A DNA stretch of 64,000 bases from CAVURS01 sp963795385 (GTDB taxonomy: Bacteria > Actinomycetota > Actinomycetes > Actinomycetales > CAVURS01). The DNA lies in NCBI GenBank assembly GCA_963795385.1, contig CAWCHK010000011.1, forward strand, positions 1-64,000. The letters are read 5' to 3'. The notes beneath the pieces are model-generated. The model saw nothing but the letters and a program-made list of their open reading frames with translations, was not told the DNA's origin and searched no databases. The position numbers were made by a program, and so were the translations under genes. Below are positions 42,297-51,336 of this stretch, piece by piece (position 1 is the first letter of the stretch; every line of letters starts with the position of its first letter).

Positions 42297-43191
42297 CGAT
42301 GGCGACCACCCGGTCGGCAGCCACCTTGCCGGCCAGGACGGCGGCGACCGGCGCGGCCCCCGAGCCCTCGGCCACCACTCCCCGCTCGAGCGCGAGGTAG
42401 CGGATCGCCGCGCGGATCTCGTCCTCGGTGACCGTCACGAGCTCGTCGACGTGCCGCGAGACCAGGTCGACGGTGACCGAGCCCGGCTCGATGTTGCCGG
42501 CCATCCCGTCGGCCAGGGTGTCACCCACCTCGATGGACACCTGGCGGCCAGCCGTGATCGCGGCCGAGACTGCCTGCGACACAACGGCTTCGACACCGAC
42601 GATGCGCACGCCGGGCCGGGCTGAGGCCCAGAGCCCGAGCCCGGACGCGAGACCCCCTCCACCGATGCCGCAGACGACAGTCATCGGCGCCTCGACCTGC
42701 AGCTCGAGCTCGAACCCGATGGTGGCCTGCCCCGCGATGACGTACGGGTCGTTGTACGGCGAGATGTAGTGAGCCCCCTGGGCGGCCAGCTCCAGTGCGT
42801 GCGCCTCGGCCTCGTCGTACGTCGTCCCGATCTGGACCAGCTCGACGTCGAACCGCTTGATCGCGGCAACCTTCACGGGAGACGCGAGGGTGGAGGTGAC
42901 AACGGTCGCTTTGCGCCCCAGAAGTGTTGCGGCGTAGGCAATCCCGAGGGCATGGTTGCCGGCCGAGGCGGTCACTGCGGGCCGAGCGGGATCGAGGGCG
43001 TCGAGGGCGGCGAGCGCACCGCGGACCTTGAACGAGCCGGTCGGCTGGAGGCACTCGAGCTTCAAGAACGGCTGGGCCGCGTCCGTGCCGGAGGTGAGCG
43101 GCGTCGCAGTGAGCATGCCCGCGACCAGGCGCGCGGCCCGGTCGAGGTCGTCGGCGTCCGGTACTCGCACCACGCGGGCCGCAGATGTCAT
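42247..43191 (-). CDS. Threonine dehydratase-like PLP enzyme
   Basis: 314-aa fold-type II PLP enzyme of the threonine dehydratase/serine racemase type. The PLP lysine is in QPTGSFKVRGALAAL. ASAGNHALGIAYAA holds the Asn loop and GIGGGGLASGLGLWA binds the phosphate. There is no C-terminal ACT domain, so it is a short catabolic-type enzyme. ATG 43191 has GGAGGA 6 nt upstream and is preferred to GTG 43203. Confidence 0.9.
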   Translation of the reverse strand: MTSAARVVRVPDADDLDRAARLVAGMLTATPLTSGTDAAQPFLKLECLQPTGSFKVRGALAALDALDPARPAVTASAGNHALGIAYAATLLGRKATVVTSTLASPVKVAAIKRFDVELVQIGTTYDEAEAHALELAAQGAHYISPYNDPYVIAGQATIGFELELQVEAPMTVVCGIGGGGLASGLGLWASARPGVRIVGVEAVVSQAVSAAITAGRQVSIEVGDTLADGMAGNIEPGSVTVDLVSRHVDELVTVTEDEIRAAIRYLALERGVVAEGSGAAPVAAVLAGKVAADRVVAIVSGRNIPAAVLAEILG

Positions 43192-43299
43192 CTGGTCCTC
43201 CACAGTTCATGTCGTCGTCACTGCTCGACGAGCGCCTGGTGCCGCAGGTCGGATAGAACGGAGGGCGGCAGCATTCTCGACCAGCCGTCGGAGGCGATC

Positions 43300-44499
43300 A
43301 TGCCCAACGCCCGCCAGCTCACGAGCGCGGACCCCGGCCGGGACCCCGGCGCGCACGCCGGACCGGCCGGACGCCGGCCCGGTCGCCGGTTCGGTCGGCG
43401 GTCCGCCGGGGTGGCGCTCGGGGCGTCCCTCGCGCTCGCCGCGGCGACGCTGGTCGCCGCCAGCCCCGCGTCGGCGACGGCGACCAGCCGCCAGGGAGTG
43501 CGCGGGGCCGCGAGCCGGGTCTGCCCGCCGGCCGCCGCCGCGCTCACCTTCTCGGACGCCCTGGACAAGAAGGTCGTCGACGGCGCCACGGTCGGCGGCC
43601 TCTCCGACATCGCCTACGACCGGCGCAGCGGGTCCTACGTCTCCTCGGTCGACAACCACGGGAGCGATCCCTCGCGGCTGTGGTTCTACCGCGACCTGGC
43701 CGCGCCGCGGCTCACCCGCGACCCGCTGGTCCTCAAGGCACCGGACGGCACGCCGTACACCGGGCTCACGGCCGACAACGAGGGCCTGGCGGTGCTCCCC
43801 GACGGCGAGTACCTGGTGAGCTCCGAGACCGAGCCGTCGATCCGGGTGTTCGGGCGGGACGGGGTGCAGCGCTCGGAGCTGACCGTGCCGGCCCGGTTCG
43901 CCGTCGCGCCGGCCGGGCAGGCCACGGCGAACGCCACGCTGGAGGGCCTGACGGTCAGCCCGGACGGGCGGCAGGTCGTCGCTGCCATGGAGGGCACGCT
44001 GAGCGGTGACGTCGCCGCCGACGGCACCGACACGTTCCGCCGGTTCCTCGTCTACGACCGCGCCCCGGGCGGGGCGTACCGGCTGTCCGGACAGGCCGCC
44101 TACCAGGTCGATCCCGGCAACCGGATCTCGGAGGTGCAGCTCTACCGGGACGGGCGGCTGCTGGTCATGGAGGCGGCGTTCGACCCGGCCACCGGCAACA
44201 CCGTGCAGCTCTACGCCGTGCCGGGCTTGGGCCGGGCCAGGGACGTCTCGCGGGTCGGCAACCTCTCGACCCGGCCGGGGCTGGTCATGGCCAAGCGACT
44301 GGTCGCCGACGTCACCGCGTGCCCGACCCTCGGCGCCACGGCGAAACAGCCGCAGACCAACCCGCTGATGGACAACTACGAGGGACTCACCACCCGACGG
44401 CTGGTCGGGTCCCTCTACGGCGTGACGCTGATCAGCGACGACAACTTCGGGGCGACCCAGATCACCCGGGTGCTCTCCCTCGTCGCCGTACTGCCGTGA
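43300..44499 (+). CDS. Secreted esterase-like phytase-family protein
   Basis: 399 aa. A long N-region RRPGRRFGRRSAGVALGASL plus a hydrophobic stretch ending ASPASATA forms a signal peptide with twin arginines, possibly Tat. The mature protein has the repeated strands of the phytase-like beta-propeller (GGLSDIAYDRRSGSYVSSVD, GLTADNEGLAVLPDGEYLVS, VQLYRDGRLLVMEAAFDP). ATG 43300 has GGAGG upstream. Probably a phosphoesterase or related secreted hydrolase. Confidence 0.85.
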   Translation: MPNARQLTSADPGRDPGAHAGPAGRRPGRRFGRRSAGVALGASLALAAATLVAASPASATATSRQGVRGAASRVCPPAAAALTFSDALDKKVVDGATVGGLSDIAYDRRSGSYVSSVDNHGSDPSRLWFYRDLAAPRLTRDPLVLKAPDGTPYTGLTADNEGLAVLPDGEYLVSSETEPSIRVFGRDGVQRSELTVPARFAVAPAGQATANATLEGLTVSPDGRQVVAAMEGTLSGDVAADGTDTFRRFLVYDRAPGGAYRLSGQAAYQVDPGNRISEVQLYRDGRLLVMEAAFDPATGNTVQLYAVPGLGRARDVSRVGNLSTRPGLVMAKRLVADVTACPTLGATAKQPQTNPLMDNYEGLTTRRLVGSLYGVTLISDDNFGATQITRVLSLVAVLP

Positions 44500-44560
44500 G
44501 GGCCTGACGCTCGCCCGATGAGCCTGTCCGGGCGGTCGGGGTGGGCCTAACCTGCTCGGC

Positions 44561-44797
44561 GTGCTGGAGCTGAGGCCGACCTGCGAGTGCTGCGACCGCG
44601 ACCTGCCGCCGGACAGCGAGGACGCGCGGATCTGTACGTACGAGTGCACCTTCTGCGCAGCGTGCGTCGAGACCCGGCTGGACGGGGTCTGCCCCAACTG
44701 CGGCGGCAACTTCCAGCCCCGGCCGATCCGCCCGGCGGCCCGGCTGGCAGACCACCCGGCCTCGACGACCCGGGTCGTCCGCGAGCACTGCCCCTAG
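44561..44797 (+). CDS. DUF1272 zinc-ribbon protein
   Basis: 78-aa small protein: LELRPTCECCDRDLPPDSED, ICTYECTFCAACVETRL and GVCPNCGGNFQPRPIRP. Nine Cys in CxCC, CxxC and CxxC patterns suggest two zinc sites, as is typical for DUF1272. GTG start at 44561. Function unknown. Confidence 0.93.
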   Translation: MLELRPTCECCDRDLPPDSEDARICTYECTFCAACVETRLDGVCPNCGGNFQPRPIRPAARLADHPASTTRVVREHCP

Positions 44798-44813
44798 GTC
44801 CGGCCGCCTCGGT

Positions 44814-44900
44814 CCGTGCTCCCGTTTGGCCGGTTGCGACCGGGCATTTCGGGCTCGGCGACCGGTCGGAGTGGAGTACGGCGGCCGGATGGGAGCACGG
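44814..44900. repeat. Intergenic inverted-repeat element, copy C (left arm degenerate)
   Basis: The right arm (44872-44900, TGGAGTACGGCGGCCGGATG...) is identical to that of copy B over its whole 29 nt. The left arm (44814-44832, CCGTGCTCCCGTTTGGCCG) keeps only part of the match. The middle has GCATTTCGGGC, the reverse complement of the CCCGAAATG core of the other copies. Located between the DUF1272 gene and a secreted-protein gene. Confidence 0.8.
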
Positions 44901-45009
44901 GGCGGGGTGGGACCAAAGGGTGGACAGGGGCTGTGACTGAGCGGCAAAGAGTGATTACTATCCGTGACGGTGCCGCAGGGGGGAACGAGCGGACCCCGGG
45001 AGGATCACC

Positions 45010-46029
45010 GTGCGCGCCACCACACCCCGCCGGCTCGGGCTGGCCGTCGTCGCCCTGACCGTCGTCACCTCCCTCGTCGCCGGGCCGGCCGGCTCGACCT
45101 CTGCGACCTCGGCCACCTCCGCGGTGGGCAAGGTGCTGCCCGGGCCGTTCGTCTCGCTGCTGTTCTCCCGCACCGAGATCACCGCGGCGATCGACTGCAA
45201 GGCCGACGACGAGGGAGTGGCCCGGCTGGACACCGTCGTCGCGCCGTACCTGCACTCGCTCGGGATGACCGCCAGCGGCACGCTGACGACGGGCAACATC
45301 AGGGAGTCCGGCGAGGCGTGCACGCACTACCACTCGAGCATGATGGCGTCCTGGGCCCAGGCCAAGACACTGGCGAACGAGTACGGCTGGCACTTCGTCA
45401 GCCACACCGCGACGTACCCCGGCAAGATCGCCACACTCCCACCGGAGCGCCTGTACGACGAGACCTGCGGGAGCGCGAAAGCCATTGACGCGCATGGGCT
45501 TCCGGGCGGCCACGGCCTGATCGCCTACCCCGGCTCGCAGGCACTCCCCGCCGACGTACAGGCCGACTACTCAGCCAAGTGCTTCGCGTGGGGCCGGCGC
45601 TACAACCCCGATGCCATCACGGACATCAGCGCCGGAACGCGCGCGCCGTACTGGCAGGTCACGGCAGCCCCCAGCGGGGGTCCGTGCAACGACCGCTCCA
45701 AGTCCTGCTACGACCTGAAGGCCCTGGGGGACCGGCGATACGTGTTGCCCAGCGTGCAGATCGCGCACGTCCACGAGCTGACGCCCGGCAAGTGGATGAC
45801 GCTGCAGGCGTTCGTCCTGGTGACGGGGACCAGCCCGGCCGGCTCGTCGATCCGCTGGGACTGCACGTCGAACGACCCCGAGGAGCACTGGACCACGGAC
45901 AACGAGCGCTACTGCCTCAGCGACTGGAAGCAGGTCGTCGCGGCGATCGCGGCCCGTCCGGACGTCACCGTCACCGACCCGTTGACGGTCGGCATCGCGT
46001 TCGGGCGCCCGGCGCACTACTCGTTCTGA
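45010..46029 (+). CDS. Secreted protein, polysaccharide-deacetylase-like
   Basis: 339 aa with signal peptide LGLAVVALTVVTSLVAGPAG. The mature part (SRTEITAAIDCKADDEGVAR, EYGWHFVSHTATYPGKIA, QIAHVHELTPGKWMTLQAF) shows several conserved Cys and resembles secreted NodB-like deacetylases in the WHFVSHT segment; catalytic residues could not be fully assigned. GTG at 45010 with GGGAGGA upstream. Predicted extracellular, function uncertain. Confidence 0.7.
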   Translation: MRATTPRRLGLAVVALTVVTSLVAGPAGSTSATSATSAVGKVLPGPFVSLLFSRTEITAAIDCKADDEGVARLDTVVAPYLHSLGMTASGTLTTGNIRESGEACTHYHSSMMASWAQAKTLANEYGWHFVSHTATYPGKIATLPPERLYDETCGSAKAIDAHGLPGGHGLIAYPGSQALPADVQADYSAKCFAWGRRYNPDAITDISAGTRAPYWQVTAAPSGGPCNDRSKSCYDLKALGDRRYVLPSVQIAHVHELTPGKWMTLQAFVLVTGTSPAGSSIRWDCTSNDPEEHWTTDNERYCLSDWKQVVAAIAARPDVTVTDPLTVGIAFGRPAHYSF

Positions 46030-46033
46030 TCGG

Positions 46034-46597
46034 TCAGCGTCCGGGCGAGCGCCGGGCGCGGTACGCCGCGACGTTGGCCCGGTTGCCACAACCGCCGTCG
46101 CAGTACCGGCGGGAGCGGTTCTTGGACAGGTCGACCACGACGTCCTCGCAATGCTCGCCCGCGCAGATCCGCAGCCGGCCGAGCTCCCCCATGCGGATCA
46201 CGTCGGTCATCGCCATCGCGGCCTCGACGGCCATCCGGTCGGCCAGTGGGGCCTGGGGTGACGTGGCGTGCAGGTGGTAGTCCCAGCTGTCGTGCCGGAC
46301 CAGCTGCGGGAGCGCGCGGGCGTCACGCAGGAGCCCGTTGACGATCTCGACCGCCTCGTCCTGGTCGGCCGCCCAGATCCGGGCCAGCCGCGGCCGCAGC
46401 GCCTGCACGGCGACCAGCTCGCCCCGGGTGTGCGCGCGGCCTCCGGTCCACTGCCAGGCGGTGACGAACTCGTCCAGCGCCGCGAGGTCGGGCAGCTGCT
46501 CGGGCCGCGGGTCGGGGCGGTCCGCGCGCTCGGGCGCCGTGTTGACCAGAGCGGCGGCCCCCGTCAGGGCCACCTCGGTGTCATGAGCAAAAATCAC
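46034..46597 (-). CDS. CGNR zinc-finger regulator
   Basis: 187-aa ABATE/CGNR factor. The zinc-finger region is CAGEHCEDVVVDLSKNRSRR, then YCDGGCGNRANVAAYRARRS with the canonical CGNR. GTG at 46597. It faces an EamA exporter gene across 108 bp that hold a promoter and a repeated motif. Confidence 0.92.
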   Translation of the reverse strand: MIFAHDTEVALTGAAALVNTAPERADRPDPRPEQLPDLAALDEFVTAWQWTGGRAHTRGELVAVQALRPRLARIWAADQDEAVEIVNGLLRDARALPQLVRHDSWDYHLHATSPQAPLADRMAVEAAMAMTDVIRMGELGRLRICAGEHCEDVVVDLSKNRSRRYCDGGCGNRANVAAYRARRSPGR

Positions 46598-46647
46598 CTT
46601 GACTCCTGTCAGTGGTTCGCTCTACTGTCGCACTAGCGTCATGAGCA
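46580..46647. promoter_or_regulatory. Direct-repeat pair and promoter between CGNR and EamA genes
   Basis: GTCATGAGCA occurs at 46580-46589 and 46638-46647, one copy inside the CGNR start region. Between them TTGACT (46599-46604), an 18-bp spacer and TACTGT (46623-46628) make a plausible rightward promoter for the EamA gene. The repeats flanking the promoter could be regulator sites. Confidence 0.5.
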
Positions 46648-46705
46648 TACGCCGTTTGACTTCTTACATCCGCCAGCCGAGCTCCGGCTACCCGGGAGGT
46701 GCCCG

Positions 46706-47722
46706 ATGGGCCAGGTCCGCACTCCGGCCGCGGGCTCCGGGCTGCTCATGGCCGTCCTGTCGGCCGCGACCTTCGGCACCTCGGGCACGTTCGCGACCTC
46801 CCTCACCGACATCGGGTGGACCCCGGGGGCGGCCGTGACCGCGCGGGTCAGCGTGGCCGCCATCGTCCTCACCGGGCCCGCCGTCCTGCAGCTGCGCCGG
46901 TCCTGGCCGGCGCTGCGCGCCCAGGGACCGCGGGTCCTGCGGCGGAGTGCGGCCCTGCTCGCGCTCTACGGCCTGGTCGCCGTCGCCGCCTGCCAGCTGG
47001 CGTACTTCAGTGCGGTGCAACGACTCTCGGTCGGCGTCGCCCTCCTTCTGGAGTACCTCGGCATCATCCTCGTCGTGCTCTGGATGTGGCTGCTGCACTC
47101 CCAGCGGCCGCGGCGGCTGACCGTTGCCGGCTCGATGGCCGCACTGGTCGGGCTGCTGCTCGTGCTCGACGTCACCAGCGGGCAGCGGCTCGACGCGGTC
47201 GGCGTGCTCTGCGGTCTCGGCGCGGCGTTCGGGCTCGCGACCTTCTACGTCCTGTCGGCCCGGTCCGAGGAGCCGCTGCCGCCGATCGTGATGGCCTGGG
47301 GCGCCATGACCGTCGGCTCGGTCGGCCTGGTCGCCGCCTGGGCGGTCGGCGCCCTGCCGGTGCACATGGTGTTCGGTGACGTCCGGTTCGCCGGGCGGAC
47401 GACCAGCTGGCTGGTGCCGGTGGTCGGCCTGTCGGTCGTCGCCGCGGTCATCTCCTACGTCGCGGGCATCGAGGCCGCCCGGCGGCTGGGCGCCCGGCTC
47501 GCGTCGTTCATCGGGCTGACCGAGGTGCTCTTCGCGGTGCTGTTCGCGTGGCTCCTGCTGGGCCAGCTGCCGGCCCGGATCCAGCTCGTCGGCGGCGCCC
47601 TGATCGTCGCCGGTGTCGCCCTGGTCCGGATCGACGAGCTGCGCCGCCCGGCGGAGCCCGTCGACCGGGGCGAGCCGGAGGCCGGACCGGCCTCGACGCT
47701 GGTCGAGAACCTCGCCGGCTGA
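46706..47722 (+). CDS. EamA/DMT-family transporter
   Basis: 338-aa RhaT/EamA transporter with ten helices (LLMAVLSAATFGTSGTFATS, LLLEYLGIILVVLWMWLLHS, RLASFIGLTEVLFAVLFAWL). GAGGTGCCC precedes the ATG. Probably an efflux pump controlled by the adjacent CGNR protein. Confidence 0.88.
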   Translation: MGQVRTPAAGSGLLMAVLSAATFGTSGTFATSLTDIGWTPGAAVTARVSVAAIVLTGPAVLQLRRSWPALRAQGPRVLRRSAALLALYGLVAVAACQLAYFSAVQRLSVGVALLLEYLGIILVVLWMWLLHSQRPRRLTVAGSMAALVGLLLVLDVTSGQRLDAVGVLCGLGAAFGLATFYVLSARSEEPLPPIVMAWGAMTVGSVGLVAAWAVGALPVHMVFGDVRFAGRTTSWLVPVVGLSVVAAVISYVAGIEAARRLGARLASFIGLTEVLFAVLFAWLLLGQLPARIQLVGGALIVAGVALVRIDELRRPAEPVDRGEPEAGPASTLVENLAG

Positions 47723-47761
47723 AGCCGGAAGAGACCGGCCGCCCGCCGGGTTGCCGCCTCC

Positions 47762-48613
47762 ATGACCACCGAGACGACCACCGCTCCGAAGACCTGGTTC
47801 ATCACCGGCGCGTCCCGCGGCTTCGGCCGGGAGTGGGCGATCGCGGCGCTGGAGCGGGGCGACACCGTGGCGGCCACCGCACGCGACACGTCGACGCTGG
47901 TCGACCTGGAGGAGCGCTTCGGCGACCGGATGATGGCGATCCAGCTGGACGTCACCGACCGGTCGGCGGCCTTCGATGCCGTACGCCGCGCCCATGCGCA
48001 GCTCGGCCGGCTCGACGTCCTCGTCAACAACGCGGGCTACGGGCAGTTCGGGATGGTCGAGGAGCTCAGTGAGGCCGACGCCAGGGACCAGATGGAGACC
48101 AACCTCTTCGGAGCCCTCTGGGTGACCCAGGCCGCGCTGCCGTTCCTGCGCCGGCAGCGCTCCGGGCACATCTTGCAGGTGTCGTCCATCGGCGGCGTCA
48201 CGGCGTTCCCCGGCATCGGGATGTACCACGCGTCCAAGTGGGCGCTGGAGGGCCTGAGCCAGGCACTGGCCCAGGAGGTCGCCGGCTTCGGCGTCAAGGT
48301 CACCCTGATCGAGCCGACCGGCTACTCCACCGACTGGGCCGGCCCGTCCGCCCGCCACACCGAGCCGCTGCCGGCGTACGACGCGTTCCGCGAGGAGGTC
48401 GCGCGGGCCCGCGCCCTGCGGACCGCGCACCGCGGTGACCCGGCCGCCACGGGCGCGGCCGTGCTGGCGATCGTCGACGCCGAGCAGCCGCCGCTCCGGG
48501 TCTTCTTCGGCGACGGGCCGCTGGCCATCGCCGAGGCCGACTACCAGTCGCGGCTGGCGACCTGGCGCGAGTGGGAGTCGCTCTCGGTCCGGGCCCACGG
48601 AGCGCCCGAGTGA
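47762..48613 (+). CDS. Short-chain dehydrogenase/reductase
   Basis: 283-aa classical SDR. Nucleotide motif TGASRGFGREWA, LVNNAGYGQFGM (NNAG), catalytic Ser in QVSSIGGVTAFPG and YHASKWALEGLS (YxxxK). A 40-residue C-terminal extension is normal for this group. ATG at 47762. Substrate unknown. Confidence 0.9.
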   Translation: MTTETTTAPKTWFITGASRGFGREWAIAALERGDTVAATARDTSTLVDLEERFGDRMMAIQLDVTDRSAAFDAVRRAHAQLGRLDVLVNNAGYGQFGMVEELSEADARDQMETNLFGALWVTQAALPFLRRQRSGHILQVSSIGGVTAFPGIGMYHASKWALEGLSQALAQEVAGFGVKVTLIEPTGYSTDWAGPSARHTEPLPAYDAFREEVARARALRTAHRGDPAATGAAVLAIVDAEQPPLRVFFGDGPLAIAEADYQSRLATWREWESLSVRAHGAPE

Positions 48614-48644
48614 CCGTGGCGAGGCTGTGTCAGGCTTCTCGACC

Positions 48645-50276
48645 ATGACGGCTCACTCCCCTGAGGGCTCCGCGGACTGGCTGGCCGACGCGGTCATCTA
48701 CGAGATCTACCCGCAGTCGTTCGCCGACTCCGACGGCGACGGCATCGGCGACTTCCCCGGCGTGATCGCGCACCTGGACCACCTGCAGTGGCTCGGGGTC
48801 AACACGATCTGGTTCAACCCGTGCTTCGCGTCGCCGTTCGTGGACGCGGGGTACGACGTCTCCGACTACCTGCAGGTGGCTCCGCGGTACGGCACCAACG
48901 ACGACCTGGTCCGGCTGGTCGAGGAGGCCCGCGCACGCGGGATCCGGGTGCTGCTCGACCTCGTCGCCGGTCACACGAGCATCGAGCACGAGTGGTTCCA
49001 GGCCGAGCTGCACGCGGAGGGGCCGGACCCCGAGGGCGACCGGTACATCTGGTCCGACCGGGACGACGGGCGGCGGCTCTACCAGGGCGCTCCCGGCGGC
49101 TCGCCGTGGGTGAGGTCGCCCGGTCCGCGGCCGGGCTACTACCTGAAGAACTTCTACGACGAGCAGCCGGCGCTGAACTTCGGCTATGCCACCCTCGTCG
49201 AGGGCGAGCCGTGGCGTCAACCTGTGGATGCCCCCGGCCCACAACGCAATGCGCAGGCGCTGCGCGACATCATGGCGTTCTGGCTCGACCGCGGGATCGC
49301 GGGCTTCCGGGTCGACATGGCCTTCTCCCTGGTCAAGGACGACCCCGGCTACGTCAGCACGCTCGGGCTCTGGCGCGGGCTGCGGGACTGGCTCGCCGAG
49401 ACGTATCCCGAGGCCGTCCTGATCCCCGAGGGGGCCGAGCCGCGCGGCGACCTCCCGACGTCGTTCGACGCCGACTTCTTCCTCGTCATCCATCGCGCGC
49501 ACGGCTCGCTCTTCAACAACGGCGGGGCGGGCGAGGTGCCGTGGTACGCCGCTGCCCCGAGCTACTTCGACGCCGCGGGCCAGGGCTCGACGGGGCCCTT
49601 CCTGGAGGAGTTCGCCGATGCGCGGTTCAACCGCCCGGGGCGCAACGTCATCCTCGCGACGGCCGACCACGACTTCTCCCGGCTGGCGTCCGCGCCTCGC
49701 GACGCGGAGCAGCTCGGCGCGGCGTACACGTTCCTGCTGACGTGGGGCACGATCCCGTCGATCTACTACGGCGACGAGATCGGGATGCGCTACCAGCCGG
49801 GCCTGCCGGACACGGAGGGCAGCATCGTCCACCCGGGGTACAACCGCGCCGGGGCCCGCACACCGATGCAGTGGGACGACTCCGAGGGCGCGGGCTTCTC
49901 GACCGCGCCGCCCGAGCGCTTCTACCTGCCGGTCGACCCGGCTCCGGACCGTCCCGACGTCGCGTCACAGCTGGCCGACCCGGGCTCGACCCTGCACCTG
50001 GTACGGCGGCTGCTCACCCTGCGCGCGGCCACACCCGCACTGGGCACGCGAGCGGAAACCGTTGTGCTGCACGAGAACTACCCATTCGTCTACCTGCGCG
50101 GCGGCACGCATCTCGTCGTCGTCAATCCTGGACGCGAGCCGGTGGAGGCCGAGGTGACCGGGCTCCCCGGCCTGAGCGGCGCGACGTCCCTGCTCGGCCG
50201 GGGAGTGACGGTGGGCGCAGGCGCGGTGAGGAGCGAGGGCTTCGGCTACGGCATCTTCGAGCTCGCGGGAGCGTGA
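48645..50276 (+). CDS. Glycoside hydrolase family 13 (alpha-glucosidase/trehalose-synthase-like)
   Basis: 543-aa enzyme of the GH13 (alpha/beta)8 fold. It begins WLADAVIYEIYPQSFADSDG. Conserved regions: VLLDLVAGHTSIEHEW, nucleophile Asp in IAGFRVDMAFSLVK, acid/base Glu in LIPEGAEPRG and transition-state Asp in ATADHDFSRL. A beta-sandwich domain follows. ATG at 48645. It probably acts on alpha-1,4- or alpha-1,1-linked glucosides; exact specificity is unclear. There is no signal peptide, so it is cytoplasmic. Confidence 0.88.
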   Translation: MTAHSPEGSADWLADAVIYEIYPQSFADSDGDGIGDFPGVIAHLDHLQWLGVNTIWFNPCFASPFVDAGYDVSDYLQVAPRYGTNDDLVRLVEEARARGIRVLLDLVAGHTSIEHEWFQAELHAEGPDPEGDRYIWSDRDDGRRLYQGAPGGSPWVRSPGPRPGYYLKNFYDEQPALNFGYATLVEGEPWRQPVDAPGPQRNAQALRDIMAFWLDRGIAGFRVDMAFSLVKDDPGYVSTLGLWRGLRDWLAETYPEAVLIPEGAEPRGDLPTSFDADFFLVIHRAHGSLFNNGGAGEVPWYAAAPSYFDAAGQGSTGPFLEEFADARFNRPGRNVILATADHDFSRLASAPRDAEQLGAAYTFLLTWGTIPSIYYGDEIGMRYQPGLPDTEGSIVHPGYNRAGARTPMQWDDSEGAGFSTAPPERFYLPVDPAPDRPDVASQLADPGSTLHLVRRLLTLRAATPALGTRAETVVLHENYPFVYLRGGTHLVVVNPGREPVEAEVTGLPGLSGATSLLGRGVTVGAGAVRSEGFGYGIFELAGA

Positions 50277-50378
50277 CAACCGACCGGTAACAACCCTCGC
50301 GTGGCTAGAGTGCCGATGGGAGCCGCGGCCGTGCTTCCGTCGGTCGGTTGGCTGATGTGTGGCGCCGGGAGGCTGGTC

Positions 50379-51317
50379 ATGGCGTACGGGTCCGGCGCGA
50401 CGCTGACCCATCGCGCGCTGTTCTACTGCGGCACAGCGGAGTTCGTCGAGTCGACCGCGGCCGTCGTCGAACGGGCCTGGGCCGGCGACCATGCCGTCCT
50501 GGTCGCTCTGCCCGCCGCTCATCTCGAGCTCCTGCAGGCCCGGCTGACTGGACGACCGGACGACCTGCAGTGGGTCGACATGACGACCGAGGGCCGCAAC
50601 CCCGGGCGCATCCTGCCCGGCGTCCTGACGGCATTCGCCGACGCGCACGACGAGCAGCCGGTCACCATGGTGGGCGAGCCGATCTGGCCCGGACGCCGGC
50701 CGGACGAGTACGCCGCGGCCGTCGCCCACGAGGCACTGATCAACCTCGCTTTCGACGGCGCTGACGTCACCGTCGTCTGCCCCTACGACGCGGAGCACCT
50801 CGCGGCCGACGCGCTGGCCGACGCGCGGAGCACCCATCCGGAGATCGGTGACGGCGAGGGCTTCGCGGCGAGCCCGCAGTATGCCGACCCCGAATCCGTT
50901 GCCGCGCAGGCAATGCAGTCCATGCCGCCGCCGCCGGCGCAGGCCCGTGCGATGTCGGTCCACGGAGCCGGCGACCTGTCCGGAGCCCGGCAGCTGGTGA
51001 TGAGTGAGGGCGAGCGGGCCGGGCTGACCCCGCGGCGGCGCGACCGCTTCACCCTCGCCGCGCACGAGGCGACGGCCAACGCCGTCCGCCACGGTGGGGG
51101 CAGCGGCGAGCTGACGATCTGGCGGGACGGCGACGACCTGGTCTGCCAGGTGCACAGCGCCCTGCCCCTGGCCGACGCGATGGCGGGGCGCCGCGCTCCT
51201 CAGCCGGAGGCGACCCGCGGCCGGGGTCTGGTGCTGGTCAATGAGATCTGCGACCTGGTGCAGGTGAGCCCCGGCCCCGACGGGACCACGGTCCGGATGC
51301 GCACGGCCATCCGCTGA
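50379..51317 (+). CDS. MEDS domain plus HATPase anti-sigma-type regulator
   Basis: 312 aa. The N-terminal MEDS sensory domain (HRALFYCGTAEFVESTAAVV, VDMTTEGRNPGRILPGVLTA) is joined to a C-terminal RsbW-like histidine-kinase ATPase domain (FTLAAHEATANAVRHGGG, ATRGRGLVLVNEICDLVQVS). ATG 50379 is chosen because GGGAGG precedes it; a longer frame starts at 50301. Such proteins usually bind sigma factors or anti-sigma antagonists. It is followed by an HD-LuxR gene 19 nt away, so they are probably one operon. Confidence 0.85.
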   Translation: MAYGSGATLTHRALFYCGTAEFVESTAAVVERAWAGDHAVLVALPAAHLELLQARLTGRPDDLQWVDMTTEGRNPGRILPGVLTAFADAHDEQPVTMVGEPIWPGRRPDEYAAAVAHEALINLAFDGADVTVVCPYDAEHLAADALADARSTHPEIGDGEGFAASPQYADPESVAAQAMQSMPPPPAQARAMSVHGAGDLSGARQLVMSEGERAGLTPRRRDRFTLAAHEATANAVRHGGGSGELTIWRDGDDLVCQVHSALPLADAMAGRRAPQPEATRGRGLVLVNEICDLVQVSPGPDGTTVRMRTAIR

Positions 51318-51336
51318 CGCCGGCCGGACCGACCAG

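Noticed and set aside
46688..48646. 652-codon minus-strand frame opposite EamA and SDR genes
   Set aside because: It spans two clear plus-strand genes with intact motifs and has no domain of its own.
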